A stretch of DNA of 43,267 nucleotides from Phascolarctobacterium sp. (GCA_017467905.1 JAFUKD010000038.1:1-43267); one strand, 5' to 3'; positions 17,072 to 25,544 are shown, numbered from the stretch's first letter. Notes: generated by a model not told the origin, from the letters alone. Translations and numbers: made by a program.

Positions 17072-17638
17072 CTACAGAATATTTTCTTCATTATAATAGA
17101 TAAAATCCACGATGGTTTCGCCATACTTTTCGCTACGCACAAGCTCAAAGACAGGCGGCAAGGCTGCAATGGTTTCGTGAACAGCACGCTCCACAACTAA
17201 ATAGCCACCCTGCTTCAAGGCAGGATAAGTAGTTAGGGCCGTAATGACTTTTCCAACCCAACCCTTATTATAAGGCGGGTCGCAGAAGGCAAAATCAAAA
17301 CGCTTGCCCTGCTTATGCAGGCGCTCAATAATATTCACAGCATTGCCCTTGATGACATTACAATCCTTTTCCGCCCTGCATTTGGTAATATTGCTTTGTA
17401 CCAGGCGCAGGCTCTCGCGGCTTTCATCAATAAAGGTAATCTCTTCCGCGCCACGGCTCCAGCTTTCCAAACCTAAATTACCTGTTCCTGCAAAAAGGTC
17501 TAAAACCCTGGCACCAATAATCCTGCTGCCAATAATGTTAAAGACTGATTCCTTAACCCTATCCGCAGTGGGGCGCACGTCAAAATTCTTTGGAGTTGTC
17601 AACTGCAGGCCACGAGCACGACCAGTAATAATCCTCAT
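17072..17638 (-). CDS. rsmD: 16S rRNA (guanine(966)-N2)-methyltransferase RsmD
   Basis: RsmD methylates G966 of 16S rRNA using SAM. The 188-residue product opens MRIITGRARG, has the SAM-binding VLDLFAGTGNLGLESWSRGA near residue 50, and the catalytic motif CDPPYNKG near residue 120. I chose the ATG at 17638, with GGGAG six bases upstream; seven upstream codons in the open frame are unlikely to be translated. It is first in the rsmD-coaD-coiled-coil run and has its own promoter. Confidence 0.96.
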   Translation of the reverse strand: MRIITGRARGLQLTTPKNFDVRPTADRVKESVFNIIGSRIIGARVLDLFAGTGNLGLESWSRGAEEITFIDESRESLRLVQSNITKCRAEKDCNVIKGNAVNIIERLHKQGKRFDFAFCDPPYNKGWVGKVITALTTYPALKQGGYLVVERAVHETIAALPPVFELVRSEKYGETIVDFIYYNEENIL

Positions 17639-17685
17639 ACAAGGCTCCCATCCATACAAAAGCTTTTAAAAATATTCCAAATGTG

Positions 17686-17714
17686 ATTTTAACCGAAAAA
17701 GCCTTTCTTGACAA
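17686..17714 (-). promoter_or_regulatory. Promoter of rsmD-coaD
   Basis: On the minus strand -35 TTGTCA (17709-17714) and -10 TAAAAT (17686-17691) are 17 bases apart, just past the rpmF terminator. Confidence 0.72.
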
Positions 17715-17725
17715 GTAAATGTATA

Positions 17726-17760
17726 GTAAAAATCCCTTGAAGCTACGCTCCAAGGGATTG
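17726..17760 (-). terminator. Intrinsic terminator of yceD-rpmF
   Basis: On the minus strand AATCCCTTG pairs with CAAGGGATT around an 11-base loop, followed by TTTACT. Confidence 0.85.
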
Positions 17761-17771
17761 TCAATCCTGAA

Positions 17772-17951
17772 TTATTCAGCTTTAGCAATGACTTGTTTGC
17801 CATTGTAGTAACCGCATTCAGTGCAAACACGGTGCGGCATTTTCATTTCGTGACATTGCGGGCATTCAACCATGCCGGGTACAGTCAGTTTCCAGTTAGC
17901 GCGGCGAGAATCGCGACGTGCTTTGGACATTTTTCTCTTAGGTACTGCCAT
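17772..17951 (-). CDS. rpmF: 50S ribosomal protein L32
   Basis: This 59-residue protein begins [20 protein letters not shown], the conserved L32 opening. It has a zinc-ribbon arrangement CPQC (Cys30, Cys33) and CTEC (Cys43, Cys46) and ends VIAKAE. The Cys4 (C+) form indicates a zinc-containing L32. It lies 35 bases downstream of yceD, the classic yceD-rpmF pairing, and is followed by a terminator. Confidence 0.98.
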   Translation of the reverse strand: MAVPKRKMSKARRDSRRANWKLTVPGMVECPQCHEMKMPHRVCTECGYYNGKQVIAKAE

Positions 17952-17986
17952 TTCTCAATACACCTCCTCAGTGCTATTAAGTAAAT

Positions 17987-18490
17987 TTAATTTTTGATGA
18001 ATTGCTTTAATGCCGCCAGCCTCGGATCAACAGAAACCTTGTCGCATCCGCAGTCCCCATCATTAAGATCAGCACCGCAAACCGCACACAGTCCCTGACA
18101 ATCTTCTTTACAGAGAGCCTGCATAGGCTCTGCAAGCAGCAGGCTTTCACGAAGCGGTTCCGTTATGTCGATAACGTCCGAATCGTACACAAAAGCATCT
18201 TTTTCGATATTATCAGCGCTTGCCGGATAAAACTTTTCCAAGACCTCTGCTTTTGTAACAGCCGTAAACTCTTTCAGGCAACGCCCGCAAGTGCGACGCA
18301 CCTGCGTGCTCATAGTAGCCTCCAGGAGCAATACGTCACCGGCGTTACTTATGCTACCTTCTGTCCTAACATCTTCTAAAATCTCAATTTCTTCAGAAGA
18401 AATCTCCAGTTCAGCAGGCGTCAAGTCGAAAGCAAAAGTTTTTTGGCCGACCAGTCTTTTCTTGATTTCTGCGACATTTACTTTAATCAT
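17987..18490 (-). CDS. yceD: YceD/DUF177 family protein
   Basis: This 167-residue protein belongs to DUF177 (YceD/YlbN), a conserved partner of rpmF linked to 23S rRNA accumulation in plants and E. coli. The C-terminal half has cysteine motifs CGRC near residue 75 and CKEDCQGLCAVCGADL near residue 130, followed by CGC, suggesting metal binding. The spacing to rpmF is short and they share a perfect-consensus promoter. The molecular function is not established. Confidence 0.93.
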   Translation of the reverse strand: MIKVNVAEIKKRLVGQKTFAFDLTPAELEISSEEIEILEDVRTEGSISNAGDVLLLEATMSTQVRRTCGRCLKEFTAVTKAEVLEKFYPASADNIEKDAFVYDSDVIDITEPLRESLLLAEPMQALCKEDCQGLCAVCGADLNDGDCGCDKVSVDPRLAALKQFIKN

Positions 18491-18514
18491 ATTTCAATTT
18501 CACCAATCGTTACA

Positions 18515-18543
18515 ATTATATACACGTAAAGCTTCTTTGTCAA
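18515..18543 (-). promoter_or_regulatory. Consensus sigma-A promoter of yceD-rpmF
   Basis: On the minus strand -35 TTGACA (18538-18543) and -10 TATAAT (18515-18520) match consensus exactly with a 17-base spacer, as expected for a strongly expressed ribosomal-protein operon. Confidence 0.9.
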
Positions 18544-18569
18544 GCAAAACATCTTAACAACGCAAAAAA

Positions 18570-19778
18570 TTACAGCTCTGCGAGCCTACGGCAAATACGC
18601 TTGGTATCGCGGGCAATAACCAATTCTTCGTTGGTAGGAACAACAAAAATCTTAGTTCTTGCACGCTTCACGCTAATCTCTCTTGCCTTGCCGCGAATCT
18701 TGTTCAGCTCAGGATCAATGCGGGTTCCCAGGTATTCCAAGCCATTACAAATCTTGTCACGCATGAAAGGAGAGTTTTCTCCCAAGCCCGCAGTAAAGAC
18801 AATGGCATCAACACCACCCATGGCAGCAACGTAACCGCCAATATATTTCTTAACCTTATATGCAAAAATATCAATCGCTAATTGGCTGCGTTCATCACCG
18901 TCATTAGCTGCTCCTTCCAGATCGCGGAAGTCGCTGGACAAACCGGAAATACCCAAAATACCACTGCGACGATTTAAGAAGTTATCAATTTGCTGAGCAT
19001 CCATATGCTCCTTTTCCATAAGGAAGGGAATGATGGCAGGGTCAATCTCGCCACTGCGAGTACCCATGATTAAGCCTTCCAACGGAGTGTAACCCATACT
19101 GGTATCAACGGATTTACCATATTTGATAGCAGTCAGGCTGGCACCATTACCCAAATGGCAGGTAATGATTCGCAGGTCGTTCATATGCTCTCCCATCATC
19201 TCGGCAGCCTTTTGCGCAACGTAACGGTGAGAAGTACCGTGGAAGCCATAACGGCGCAAACCGTACTTCACATACATTTCGTAGGGCAAGCCGTACAAGA
19301 AGGCAGTCTTAGGCATAGTTTGGTGAAAAGCGGTATCAAATACTGCTACCTGAGGAACATCCGGCATTAAATCCATACAAGCCTTGATGCCATGCAAATT
19401 AGGCGGGTTATGCAGGGGTGCAATTTCACAGCACGCTTCAATGCCTGCAATTACGTCGGAAGTAATAAGCACGCTATCAGTAAAACGTTCACCGCCATGT
19501 ACTACACGGTGACCTACCGCATCAATTTCGGACATTTTTTTAATTACGCCGTGGCCTTCATGCGTCAACGCATCAATAACCAGTTTAATGGCAACCTTAT
19601 GGTCGGGAATGGGGGTGGAGATATCAATGGTATTGCCATTGGCGGGGGTGTGCTTTAAGACAGAGCCGTCCATACCGATACGTTCGATAAGACCTTTAGC
19701 CATTACGCTTTCATTCTGCATGTCAATAAGCTGGTATTTAAGAGAAGAACTACCACAGTTTATAACAAAAACGATCAC
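18570..19778 (-). CDS. ackA: Acetate kinase
   Basis: AckA interconverts acetyl-phosphate and acetate with ATP formation, giving substrate-level ATP during fermentation. The 402-residue product opens with the ASKHA-fold motif [13 protein letters not shown]. It has the second signature [20 protein letters not shown] near residue 225, and [11 protein letters not shown] near residue 325. The start is a GTG at 19778 with AGGAGG seven bases upstream. Phosphotransacetylase is not adjacent. It is divergent from tmcAL, whose product uses acetate as substrate. Confidence 0.98.
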   Translation of the reverse strand: MIVFVINCGSSSLKYQLIDMQNESVMAKGLIERIGMDGSVLKHTPANGNTIDISTPIPDHKVAIKLVIDALTHEGHGVIKKMSEIDAVGHRVVHGGERFTDSVLITSDVIAGIEACCEIAPLHNPPNLHGIKACMDLMPDVPQVAVFDTAFHQTMPKTAFLYGLPYEMYVKYGLRRYGFHGTSHRYVAQKAAEMMGEHMNDLRIITCHLGNGASLTAIKYGKSVDTSMGYTPLEGLIMGTRSGEIDPAIIPFLMEKEHMDAQQIDNFLNRRSGILGISGLSSDFRDLEGAANDGDERSQLAIDIFAYKVKKYIGGYVAAMGGVDAIVFTAGLGENSPFMRDKICNGLEYLGTRIDPELNKIRGKAREISVKRARTKIFVVPTNEELVIARDTKRICRRLAEL

Positions 19779-19919
19779 GATAAGCCTCCTGAATAATAAA
19801 TTTTGGCGGGTTAAGCCACTAAGTTACAATATACAGTATACACTATTGCCAAACCCTTGCATAGCAAAAATTTCTGAACAATTAATTAGAAAAGTAAATT
19901 CTACCAAGATTAAATGTGC

Positions 19920-19925
19920 TATAAT
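19920..19925 (+). promoter_or_regulatory. Extended -10 promoter of tmcAL
   Basis: TATAAT is preceded by TGC (TGnTATAAT), about 30 bases upstream of the ATG. The -35 is poor, as is common for extended -10 promoters. Confidence 0.65.
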
Positions 19926-19955
19926 GAGCGTAAGAAATTTTCAAAGGAGTGCGTC

Positions 19956-21131
19956 ATGAAAGCTATAGGCATTGTTGCGGAATACAACCCCTTCCACAAC
20001 GGACACCTGCACCATTTGCAGGAAACAAAAAACTTAACAAGCCTCCCTGTAATTGCAGTTATGAGCGGTAGCTTTATGCAACGGGGCGAGCCTGCTTTTT
20101 TAGACAAATGGCAGAGAGCACGCCTTGCAGTGGAAAATGGTGTGGATTTAGTTTTAGAGCTTCCAACTGCCTTTTCCCTACGCAGCGCAGAGTTCTTCGC
20201 CCGCGGCGCAGTAAATATAATGGAAGCAACAGGCTGTATTACCCAGCTTTCCTGCGGTGTAGAAAGTAAGGATATAGACTTCCCTCAGCTTGCTGCAGTA
20301 ACAGCAAGCGACAGCTTCACCGCCCTTTTACAAAGCAATTTGAACGCAGGCTTCCCCTACGCAGCAGCCTACGAAGGCGCTCTGCAAAAATTAGCAGGCA
20401 CCTCCAGGCTGAACACTCCTAATGACATCCTCGCCTTAGAATATTGCAAGGCGTTAAGACTTACAAATATTACTCCCATCTTCGTAGAGCGCATGCACGC
20501 CAACTACAATGATGAAACAATAACAGGCTCCATTGCCAGCGCCACTGCCATCCGCAAGGCTTACCTTGAAAATAATCAGGATGCCATCCAAAGGTCGGTT
20601 CCGAAAAACACCTGGCAAGCCTTAGCAAAAAAGCAGTGCCCTGACGAAAGCCTGCTGTGGAATTTGATAGCCTACAATCTGCGGCTACTCGCTCCTTCCC
20701 AAATTGCAGAGCGTTGCCAATGTACGGAAGGTTTAGAAAATCTATTGAAGCAGGCAGCAAACTGCCACACCTTATCAGAAGCAATAGCATTGTGCAGTAA
20801 TAAACGTTATCCTGCTACAAGAATACGCAGGCTTTTCATGCAATTACTCTTCCAAAAGGAACGCAGGTACTTCGAACAGGAAGCCCCCGCCTACATCCGC
20901 GTGCTTGCCTTCAACGACGTAGGACGACAGCTGTTAAAGCAAATGAAGAACACTGCAAGCCTTCCCATTATTACAAAATTAGGTAAGCATCCTGCCAGTA
21001 AGCAGAGCAGTGCCTTCGCAGAACAGTTAGAGCTGGACCTCGCCGCCAGCGACGTGCTTGCCCTGCTGCAAAAAGAAGCAGCACCTACCGGCGCAGACTT
21101 CCTAAATTCACCCTACTACCACAAAAAATAA
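19956..21131 (+). CDS. tmcAL: tRNA(Met) cytidine acetate ligase TmcAL
   Basis: TmcAL (YlbM) activates acetate with ATP and acetylates the wobble C34 of elongator tRNA-Met. The 391-residue product begins MKAIGIVAEYNPFHNGHLHH, which contains the HxGH nucleotidyltransferase motif. It continues with the conserved VIAVMSGSFMQRGEPAFLDKW and later GSIASATAIRKAYLE and RRLFMQLLF motifs. The start is the ATG at 19956 with AAAGGAG upstream; a longer open frame from 19914 begins before the -10 promoter box and is rejected. Its place beside rpmF, yceD, coaD and rsmD matches the Bacillus ylb neighbourhood, and ackA next door links it to acetate. Confidence 0.96.
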   Translation: MKAIGIVAEYNPFHNGHLHHLQETKNLTSLPVIAVMSGSFMQRGEPAFLDKWQRARLAVENGVDLVLELPTAFSLRSAEFFARGAVNIMEATGCITQLSCGVESKDIDFPQLAAVTASDSFTALLQSNLNAGFPYAAAYEGALQKLAGTSRLNTPNDILALEYCKALRLTNITPIFVERMHANYNDETITGSIASATAIRKAYLENNQDAIQRSVPKNTWQALAKKQCPDESLLWNLIAYNLRLLAPSQIAERCQCTEGLENLLKQAANCHTLSEAIALCSNKRYPATRIRRLFMQLLFQKERRYFEQEAPAYIRVLAFNDVGRQLLKQMKNTASLPIITKLGKHPASKQSSAFAEQLELDLAASDVLALLQKEAAPTGADFLNSPYYHKK

Positions 21132-21132
21132 C

Positions 21133-21178
21133 AGAGCAGTGGACACTTCCTAACAAGAAGTTCCTCTGCTCTATTTTT
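21133..21178. terminator. Bidirectional terminator between tmcAL and the SIMPL gene
   Basis: AGAGCAG pairs with CTGCTCT, with a partly paired interior. T-rich sequence follows on both strands. Confidence 0.65.
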
Positions 21179-21184
21179 ATGGAA

Positions 21185-21886
21185 CTATTTCATTTCAAAG
21201 CTTGCTTCTACGCTGGCGTTAACCTTGATGCCTTTGGTTTCGATTACAGTAGAACCAGAATCACCTGCAGCTTTTAGCATCACGCTATTATACATACGAG
21301 CGTAACCGCCGTAATTGTTAATCTTTGCTGCGTTTAGCTTACCCAGCTCACGACCTGCAGCTATAGCTACAACTTCAGCTTGCAGTTTAGCATCTTCCAA
21401 AGCCTTGCCTAACAAACGTCGCTGCAAAACCTCTTGGTTGCTAATACCAAAATCCACATTACTAATGCCATCTGCACCACTAGCAGCAAGCCTATCAATA
21501 ACAGCACCAACCTTTTCAATTTCGTTGAGCTTTACCTTCATATAATGGCTTGCCTGATAACCATTAATCTTACCCTTTTCACCATAAATAGGATTCACAA
21601 AATAATTTATAGTTTCGATTGCTTCACTGGTAATACCCTCGCCAAGCAAGGAGCGTTTCACAACGGCAACCCGTTCTGCCGAAGCGCTCGCCGCCAGCTC
21701 AGCAGTATCACCCCTGCCTAAAATGTTGAAGTTCACATAAGCAGTATCAGGAGTAACTTCCATGGAAGCATTACCAGTTGCGGTAATGGTGTTCGCCATC
21801 AGCTCAGCAGCACTAACAGTAGTAACACCTAAAACACTACAGCACATTACTAAAAATCCTAAGCATAAATTCTTTAAATATCTCAT
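21185..21886 (-). CDS. SIMPL (DUF541) domain secreted protein
   Basis: This 233-residue protein has a signal peptide (MRYLKNLCLGFLVMCCSVLG, cleavage probably after VSAAE) and a SIMPL/DUF541 domain over most of the rest. The family start ITATGNASMEVTPDTAYVNF and the YQASHYMKVKLNEIEKVG block are clear. SIMPL proteins are exported; roles from oxidative-stress protection to signalling have been suggested, but function here is unknown. I chose the ATG at 21886 with GGAGGTG six bases upstream over a longer frame starting at 22042, whose first 52 residues run through the intergenic repeat. Confidence 0.88.
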   Translation of the reverse strand: MRYLKNLCLGFLVMCCSVLGVTTVSAAELMANTITATGNASMEVTPDTAYVNFNILGRGDTAELAASASAERVAVVKRSLLGEGITSEAIETINYFVNPIYGEKGKINGYQASHYMKVKLNEIEKVGAVIDRLAASGADGISNVDFGISNQEVLQRRLLGKALEDAKLQAEVVAIAAGRELGKLNAAKINNYGGYARMYNSVMLKAAGDSGSTVIETKGIKVNASVEASFEMK

Positions 21887-21985
21887 GAGTGCACCTCCAT
21901 TCTTTCTAATCAACCATAGTATATCAAAGAAAGTTGAACAAAAATCGAAAGACACAGAAATATCATAAAGATAACAGCACACTAT

Positions 21986-22109
21986 AAATGCATTAGAAGT
22001 TCCGGAAGGCGCGAAGCAATGAAGCTTGTGCCGCGAAGGCATACTAGAAGTACGTCGAGCAAGCAGACAAGTCGCGACAACGCAGGAAGACAGTGCTTAT
22101 AAAGCGTTT
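21986..22109 (-). repeat. Dispersed palindromic 3' element, copy R2 (end of PepT-like gene)
   Basis: This 124-bp imperfect palindrome has a central GCATACTAGAAGTACGTC and arms GGAAGGCGCGAAGCAA and GCGACAACGCAGGAAG. It shares these blocks with copies R3 and R5. The outer ends AAATGCATTAGAAG and CTTATAAAGCGTTT pair at 11 of 14 positions. The stop codon of the PepT-like gene lies inside the outer stem (22097-22099). Confidence 0.8.
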
Positions 22110-23218
22110 AACTTAATGATCTCGTACATCCACTGCGCAGTACCGAACAAGTCATCCTCTTTGAGATACTCTTCTGTGGTATGCACATTGCTCATGCCAG
22201 TTGCAAGAAGTGCGCAGGGCAAACCATAGCCACACAGGAAATTACCGTCACTGCAACCGCCGGTAGTTTTCAGCTCCGGCTTTAAGCCCAGATTTTCTGC
22301 AGCACGCTCTGCCAGCTCAATGCACTTGTGGTCAGTGGGAACTGCCACAGCAGGGCAGCCTTCGTGCACATCAAATTCAACCTTACCACCTTGGCTGGTA
22401 ACAACCTCGGTAATCAAGGCAATGGTATCATCCTTTAACTTTTCCAAGCCAGCTACATTCAAAGAGCGCATATCAATTACAAATTTAACTTCCGGACAAA
22501 CCACATTGGTACCAACACCGCCATTGAACATACCTACATTAAATGTAGTTTCTTTATCGATACGTCCATAAGCAGGCAGCTTGCTCAAAGCATCTGCCGC
22601 AAGCATAATTGCGTTTACCCCTTCTTCCGGTGCAATGCCTGCGTGAGCAGCCTTCCCTGTAACAGTCACATAGATATCATACAATTTGGGAGCAGCATAG
22701 GTAATTTCACCAATATCGCCGCCAATATCCAGGCAGTAGCCAAAATCTGCCTTAATCCAATTTTTATCCATGTTTACCACGCCAAGGCAGCCAATTTCTT
22801 CACTAACGGTGAAGCACAGCTGAATGTCACCATGGGGTACGCCGTCTTCTTTGAGAGCACGCACAACTTCCAGCATGGAAGCAACACCAACCTTGTCATC
22901 ACCGCCAAGAGTGGTAGTACCATCACTATACAGCACACCATCCTTGCGGATAACATTGGTACCAGTTGTGGGAGCAACGCTATCCATATGAGCTTCAAAG
23001 AAAAGTACGGGAGCAGTGGGAACATTACCTTTAATATACGCCCACACGTTACCACAGGTGCCACCAGTTTTTTCGTGTACATTATCCATTTCAGGCTCAA
23101 TGCCCATAGCACGCAGCTTGCTCATAATCAGCTCTGCCTCTTGCTTTTCATCCTTACTGGGGCAGGGAACACTTACCAATTCAATAAATTCGTTAATCAA
23201 TCTTTCTTTATTTAACAT
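22097..23218 (-). CDS. PepT-like M20-family metallopeptidase
   Basis: This is a 373-residue dizinc aminopeptidase-type protein of the M20 family, closest in pattern to tripeptidase T-like proteins. Visible metal-site motifs are FEAHMDSVAPTTG, GGDDKVGVASMLEVV (bridging Asp), FTVSEEIGCLG (catalytic Glu), CLDIGGDIGE and, near the end, GMSNVHTTEEY. The dimerisation domain with KAAHAGIAPEEGVNAI fits M20. It probably trims small peptides in the cytoplasm; substrate is unknown. The ATG at 23218 has GAGGTG seven bases upstream and is preferred to an ATG at 23239. Its 3' end overlaps a dispersed repeat. Confidence 0.9.
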   Translation of the reverse strand: MLNKERLINEFIELVSVPCPSKDEKQEAELIMSKLRAMGIEPEMDNVHEKTGGTCGNVWAYIKGNVPTAPVLFFEAHMDSVAPTTGTNVIRKDGVLYSDGTTTLGGDDKVGVASMLEVVRALKEDGVPHGDIQLCFTVSEEIGCLGVVNMDKNWIKADFGYCLDIGGDIGEITYAAPKLYDIYVTVTGKAAHAGIAPEEGVNAIMLAADALSKLPAYGRIDKETTFNVGMFNGGVGTNVVCPEVKFVIDMRSLNVAGLEKLKDDTIALITEVVTSQGGKVEFDVHEGCPAVAVPTDHKCIELAERAAENLGLKPELKTTGGCSDGNFLCGYGLPCALLATGMSNVHTTEEYLKEDDLFGTAQWMYEIIKLNAL

Positions 23219-23238
23219 TGTAGTCACCTCGAAAAGCA

Positions 23239-23271
23239 ACCCTCTCGTTACCTTGAAGATAACAAGAGGGT
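23239..23271 (-). terminator. Hairpin between glmS and the PepT-like gene, probable glmS terminator
   Basis: On the minus strand ACCCTCTTGTTA pairs with TAACGAGAGGGT (one G-U pair) around a 9-base loop and is followed by TGCTTTTCG. The T-run is short, so a leader structure of the next gene is also possible. Confidence 0.6.
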
Positions 23272-23295
23272 CATAAATCTAGTTGTATATTTCCA

Positions 23296-23415
23296 AAACG
23301 CGTCAGAAGTGCCAGATAACAAGGCGGAGAAAAATTGTACCGCGAAGGCGTACTTGAAGTACGTCGAGCAAGCAATTTTTCGACAACACAGTTAGATGGT
23401 GCTTATCACGCGTTT
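23296..23415 (-). repeat. Dispersed palindromic 3' element, copy R3 (end of glmS)
   Basis: This 120-bp element has a central GCGTACTTGAAGTACGTC and arms sharing AAAAATTG/CAATTTTT. The outermost AAACGCGT and ACGCGTTT are perfectly complementary and unlike those of the other copies. Two bases of the glmS TAA stop fall inside the stem. On the minus strand the far end reads GACGCGTTTTGG. Confidence 0.82.
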
Positions 23416-25243
23416 ACTCAACGGTAACGGACTTCGCCAAATTCCTCGGCTTATCCACATCACACCCTCTAGTCAGCGCCGCATAATAGGACAACAGCTG
23501 TAAGGGTAATACTGCCAAAAGCGGTGCGTGGTATTTACCGGTTTTAGGAATATAGATTACATGGTCTGCATATTTGGCAAGGGAAGTATCGCCTTCAAAG
23601 CCAATAGCTATTACTACCGCTTCACGAGCCTTAACCTCTTGCAGGTTGCTTACGGTTTTGTCGTAAACGTCCTCTTGAGTAGCCAGTACGATTACAGGCA
23701 CGCCGGAAACGATAAGTGCTAAAGTGCCATGCTTTAATTCGCCAGCCGCATAAGCCTCTGCGTGGATGTAAGAGATTTCTTTCAGCTTGAGCGCACCCTC
23801 CAAAGCTACAGCGTAGTCAAGGCTGCGACCGAGGAAGAAGGCATCTTCACAGCTACCATATTCGCGAGCGAACACTTTAATTTGGTCAACATTATCCAAC
23901 ATTTTATGGATTTGTTCCGGAATGGAAGCCAAACCGCCAACTAATTCTTTAGCATAAGCCTCGTCCAAGCTGCCACGCAAACGTCCAACGTAAATAGCAA
24001 GCATCAGCATTGCCAAAAGCTGGGTAGTGTATGCCTTGGTAGAAGCAACTGCAATTTCAGGACCTGCGTAGGTATAAACAACCTGGTCCGCCTCGCGAGC
24101 GATAGAAGAGCCAACCACATTAGTTACGCCCAAGGTTCTTGCACCAAGGCGTTTAGCTTCGCGCAGTGCAGCCAGGGTATCGCTGGTTTCACCAGATTGG
24201 CTGATAACAATGCACAAGCTATTACCATCAACCAAAGGACTGCGATAACGGAACTCACTGGCAATATCAACCTCTACGGGGACGCGAGCCAGCTGCTCCA
24301 GATAATATTTGCCAACGATGCCTGCGTGGTAAGCAGTACCGCAAGCTACGATAAAGATTTTATTGATGCCCTGCAATTCTTCGGAAGTCCAGTTCAGTTC
24401 CGGGAAGGTGATGGTCTTTTCTTCCGCATTCACGCGACTGGTCATAGTATCGCGCATTGCCTTGGGCTGTTCGTAAATTTCTTTGAGCATGAAATGTTCA
24501 AAGCCGCCCTTTTCCGCAGCTTCTGCATTCCAATTTACTTCAAACACTTTCTTGTTAATGGGAGTGCCGTTAATGTCCTGTACCCACACGCCGTCTTTAG
24601 TTACAGTAGCAATTTCGCCGTCGCTCATAATAAAAGTGCGGCGAGTATGGTTGATGATTGCCGGAATATCGGAAGCGATAAAGTTTTCTCCCTCACCCAA
24701 GCCAATAACCAAGGGGTTATCCTTTTTGGTGCAGATAATTTTATCCTGTTCTGCCTCGCACATGAATACCAAGGAATAAGAGCCTTTTATTTCATGAAGA
24801 ACTTTTTTAACAGTACTTTCAAAATCACCGTCAAAAAGCTCTGCCATCAGGTGAGCAACAACCTCGGTATCAGTGTCAGAAGTAAACTCTATACCTTTAG
24901 CCATCAATTTTTCTTTAATTGCCAGATAGTTTTCGATAATACCATTATGTACTACAACAAACTTACCACTGCCATCAGTATGGGGGTGGCTGTTACGGTC
25001 AGACGGACGACCATGAGTTGCCCAACGAGTATGACCAATACCAACAGTGCTTTCCGGCATATTGCTCTCTAATTTTTGACGCAGCGCGTCCAAACGACCA
25101 ACGCATTTTTCAACACGCACTTGACCTTTTTCCAATACAGCAATACCTGCGGAGTCATAACCACGGTATTCAAGCTTGCTCATTCCATCAAGCAGAAAGG
25201 GCGCAGCCTGTTTGGTGCCAATATAACCAACGATACCACACAT
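23414..25243 (-). CDS. glmS: Glutamine-fructose-6-phosphate aminotransferase (isomerizing)
   Basis: GlmS makes glucosamine-6-phosphate from fructose-6-phosphate and glutamine, the entry step to UDP-GlcNAc for peptidoglycan and LPS. The 609-residue product has the N-terminal glutaminase (MCGIVGYIG, with Cys2 the nucleophile after Met removal; GIGHTRWATHG; HNGIIEN) and two SIS sugar-binding domains (ACGTAYHAG; SQSGETSDTLAALREAK), ending CDVDKPRNLAKSVTVE. It lies downstream of glmM and is preceded by a promoter and a glmS ribozyme, so it should be repressed by its own product. Confidence 0.99.
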   Translation of the reverse strand: MCGIVGYIGTKQAAPFLLDGMSKLEYRGYDSAGIAVLEKGQVRVEKCVGRLDALRQKLESNMPESTVGIGHTRWATHGRPSDRNSHPHTDGSGKFVVVHNGIIENYLAIKEKLMAKGIEFTSDTDTEVVAHLMAELFDGDFESTVKKVLHEIKGSYSLVFMCEAEQDKIICTKKDNPLVIGLGEGENFIASDIPAIINHTRRTFIMSDGEIATVTKDGVWVQDINGTPINKKVFEVNWNAEAAEKGGFEHFMLKEIYEQPKAMRDTMTSRVNAEEKTITFPELNWTSEELQGINKIFIVACGTAYHAGIVGKYYLEQLARVPVEVDIASEFRYRSPLVDGNSLCIVISQSGETSDTLAALREAKRLGARTLGVTNVVGSSIAREADQVVYTYAGPEIAVASTKAYTTQLLAMLMLAIYVGRLRGSLDEAYAKELVGGLASIPEQIHKMLDNVDQIKVFAREYGSCEDAFFLGRSLDYAVALEGALKLKEISYIHAEAYAAGELKHGTLALIVSGVPVIVLATQEDVYDKTVSNLQEVKAREAVVIAIGFEGDTSLAKYADHVIYIPKTGKYHAPLLAVLPLQLLSYYAALTRGCDVDKPRNLAKSVTVE

Positions 25244-25285
25244 TAGATAGTATCCTCCTTAAATTTATTCGCCGTTCTGCTACTG

Positions 25286-25416
25286 AAATTTTCTCTCCTC
25301 CGTTACCGAAGGGCTTTGTATTCAGCTTACGGTTTGCAGCTAACCGAGAGGCATCCGCTGACTAATCGACAACCTCTTTCCTCGTCCACCGCTTGTACAA
25401 AGCGGTACATGCGCTA
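25286..25416 (-). ncRNA. glmS self-cleaving ribozyme/riboswitch
   Basis: The glmS leader (minus strand) carries the glmS ribozyme landmarks in order: the cleavage-site segment TTTAGCGC, the P2 hairpin ACCGCTTTGTACAAGCGGT, GACGAGG, GAGGTTGTCGA, CAGCGGATGCCTCTCGG, the P3.1-like TAGCTGCAAACCGTAAGCT, AATACAAAGCC and a closing GGAGGAGAGAAA. Cleavage is predicted between 25416 and 25415, just before AGCGC. Glucosamine-6-phosphate is the cofactor, and cleavage destabilises the mRNA. The 301-base gap between glmM and glmS is filled by this element, a hairpin and a promoter. Confidence 0.95.
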
Positions 25417-25440
25417 AACCACAAGGTGTTTTAAACACGC

Positions 25441-25480
25441 AATATACCGCGCAAGCTGGCAAGCTCCCGCGGTATATCTT
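25441..25480 (-). other. Strong hairpin in the glmS leader upstream of the ribozyme
   Basis: On the minus strand ATATACCGCG pairs with CGCGGTATAT, with a 16-base loop (GGAGCTTGCCAGCTTG) that can itself partly pair. There is no T-run on the minus strand. It starts about 10 bases past the predicted start site, so it would be the 5' end of the glmS mRNA and the main part released by ribozyme cleavage. Confidence 0.75.
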
Positions 25481-25494
25481 TTGTGATTAGTACT

Positions 25495-25523
25495 ATGATA
25501 CTATACTATTTAATTTTGGTCAA
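25495..25523 (-). promoter_or_regulatory. Promoter of glmS
   Basis: On the minus strand -35 TTGACC (25518-25523) and -10 TATCAT (25495-25500) are 17 bases apart, each one mismatch from consensus. It lies between glmM and the ribozyme, so glmS can be transcribed independently of glmM. Confidence 0.8.
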
Positions 25524-25544
25524 CAAAGTAAAAACTTTTTTAGC

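Noticed and set aside
21887-22042. A 52-residue extension of the SIMPL protein
   Set aside because: It reads through the promoter region and the dispersed repeat; the ATG at 21886 has GGAGGTG and begins a signal peptide.
23451-23459. A TTATCCACA DnaA box near the glmS 3' end
   Set aside because: It is a single box that encodes the conserved VDK of the GlmS C-terminus, so it is explained by coding sequence.
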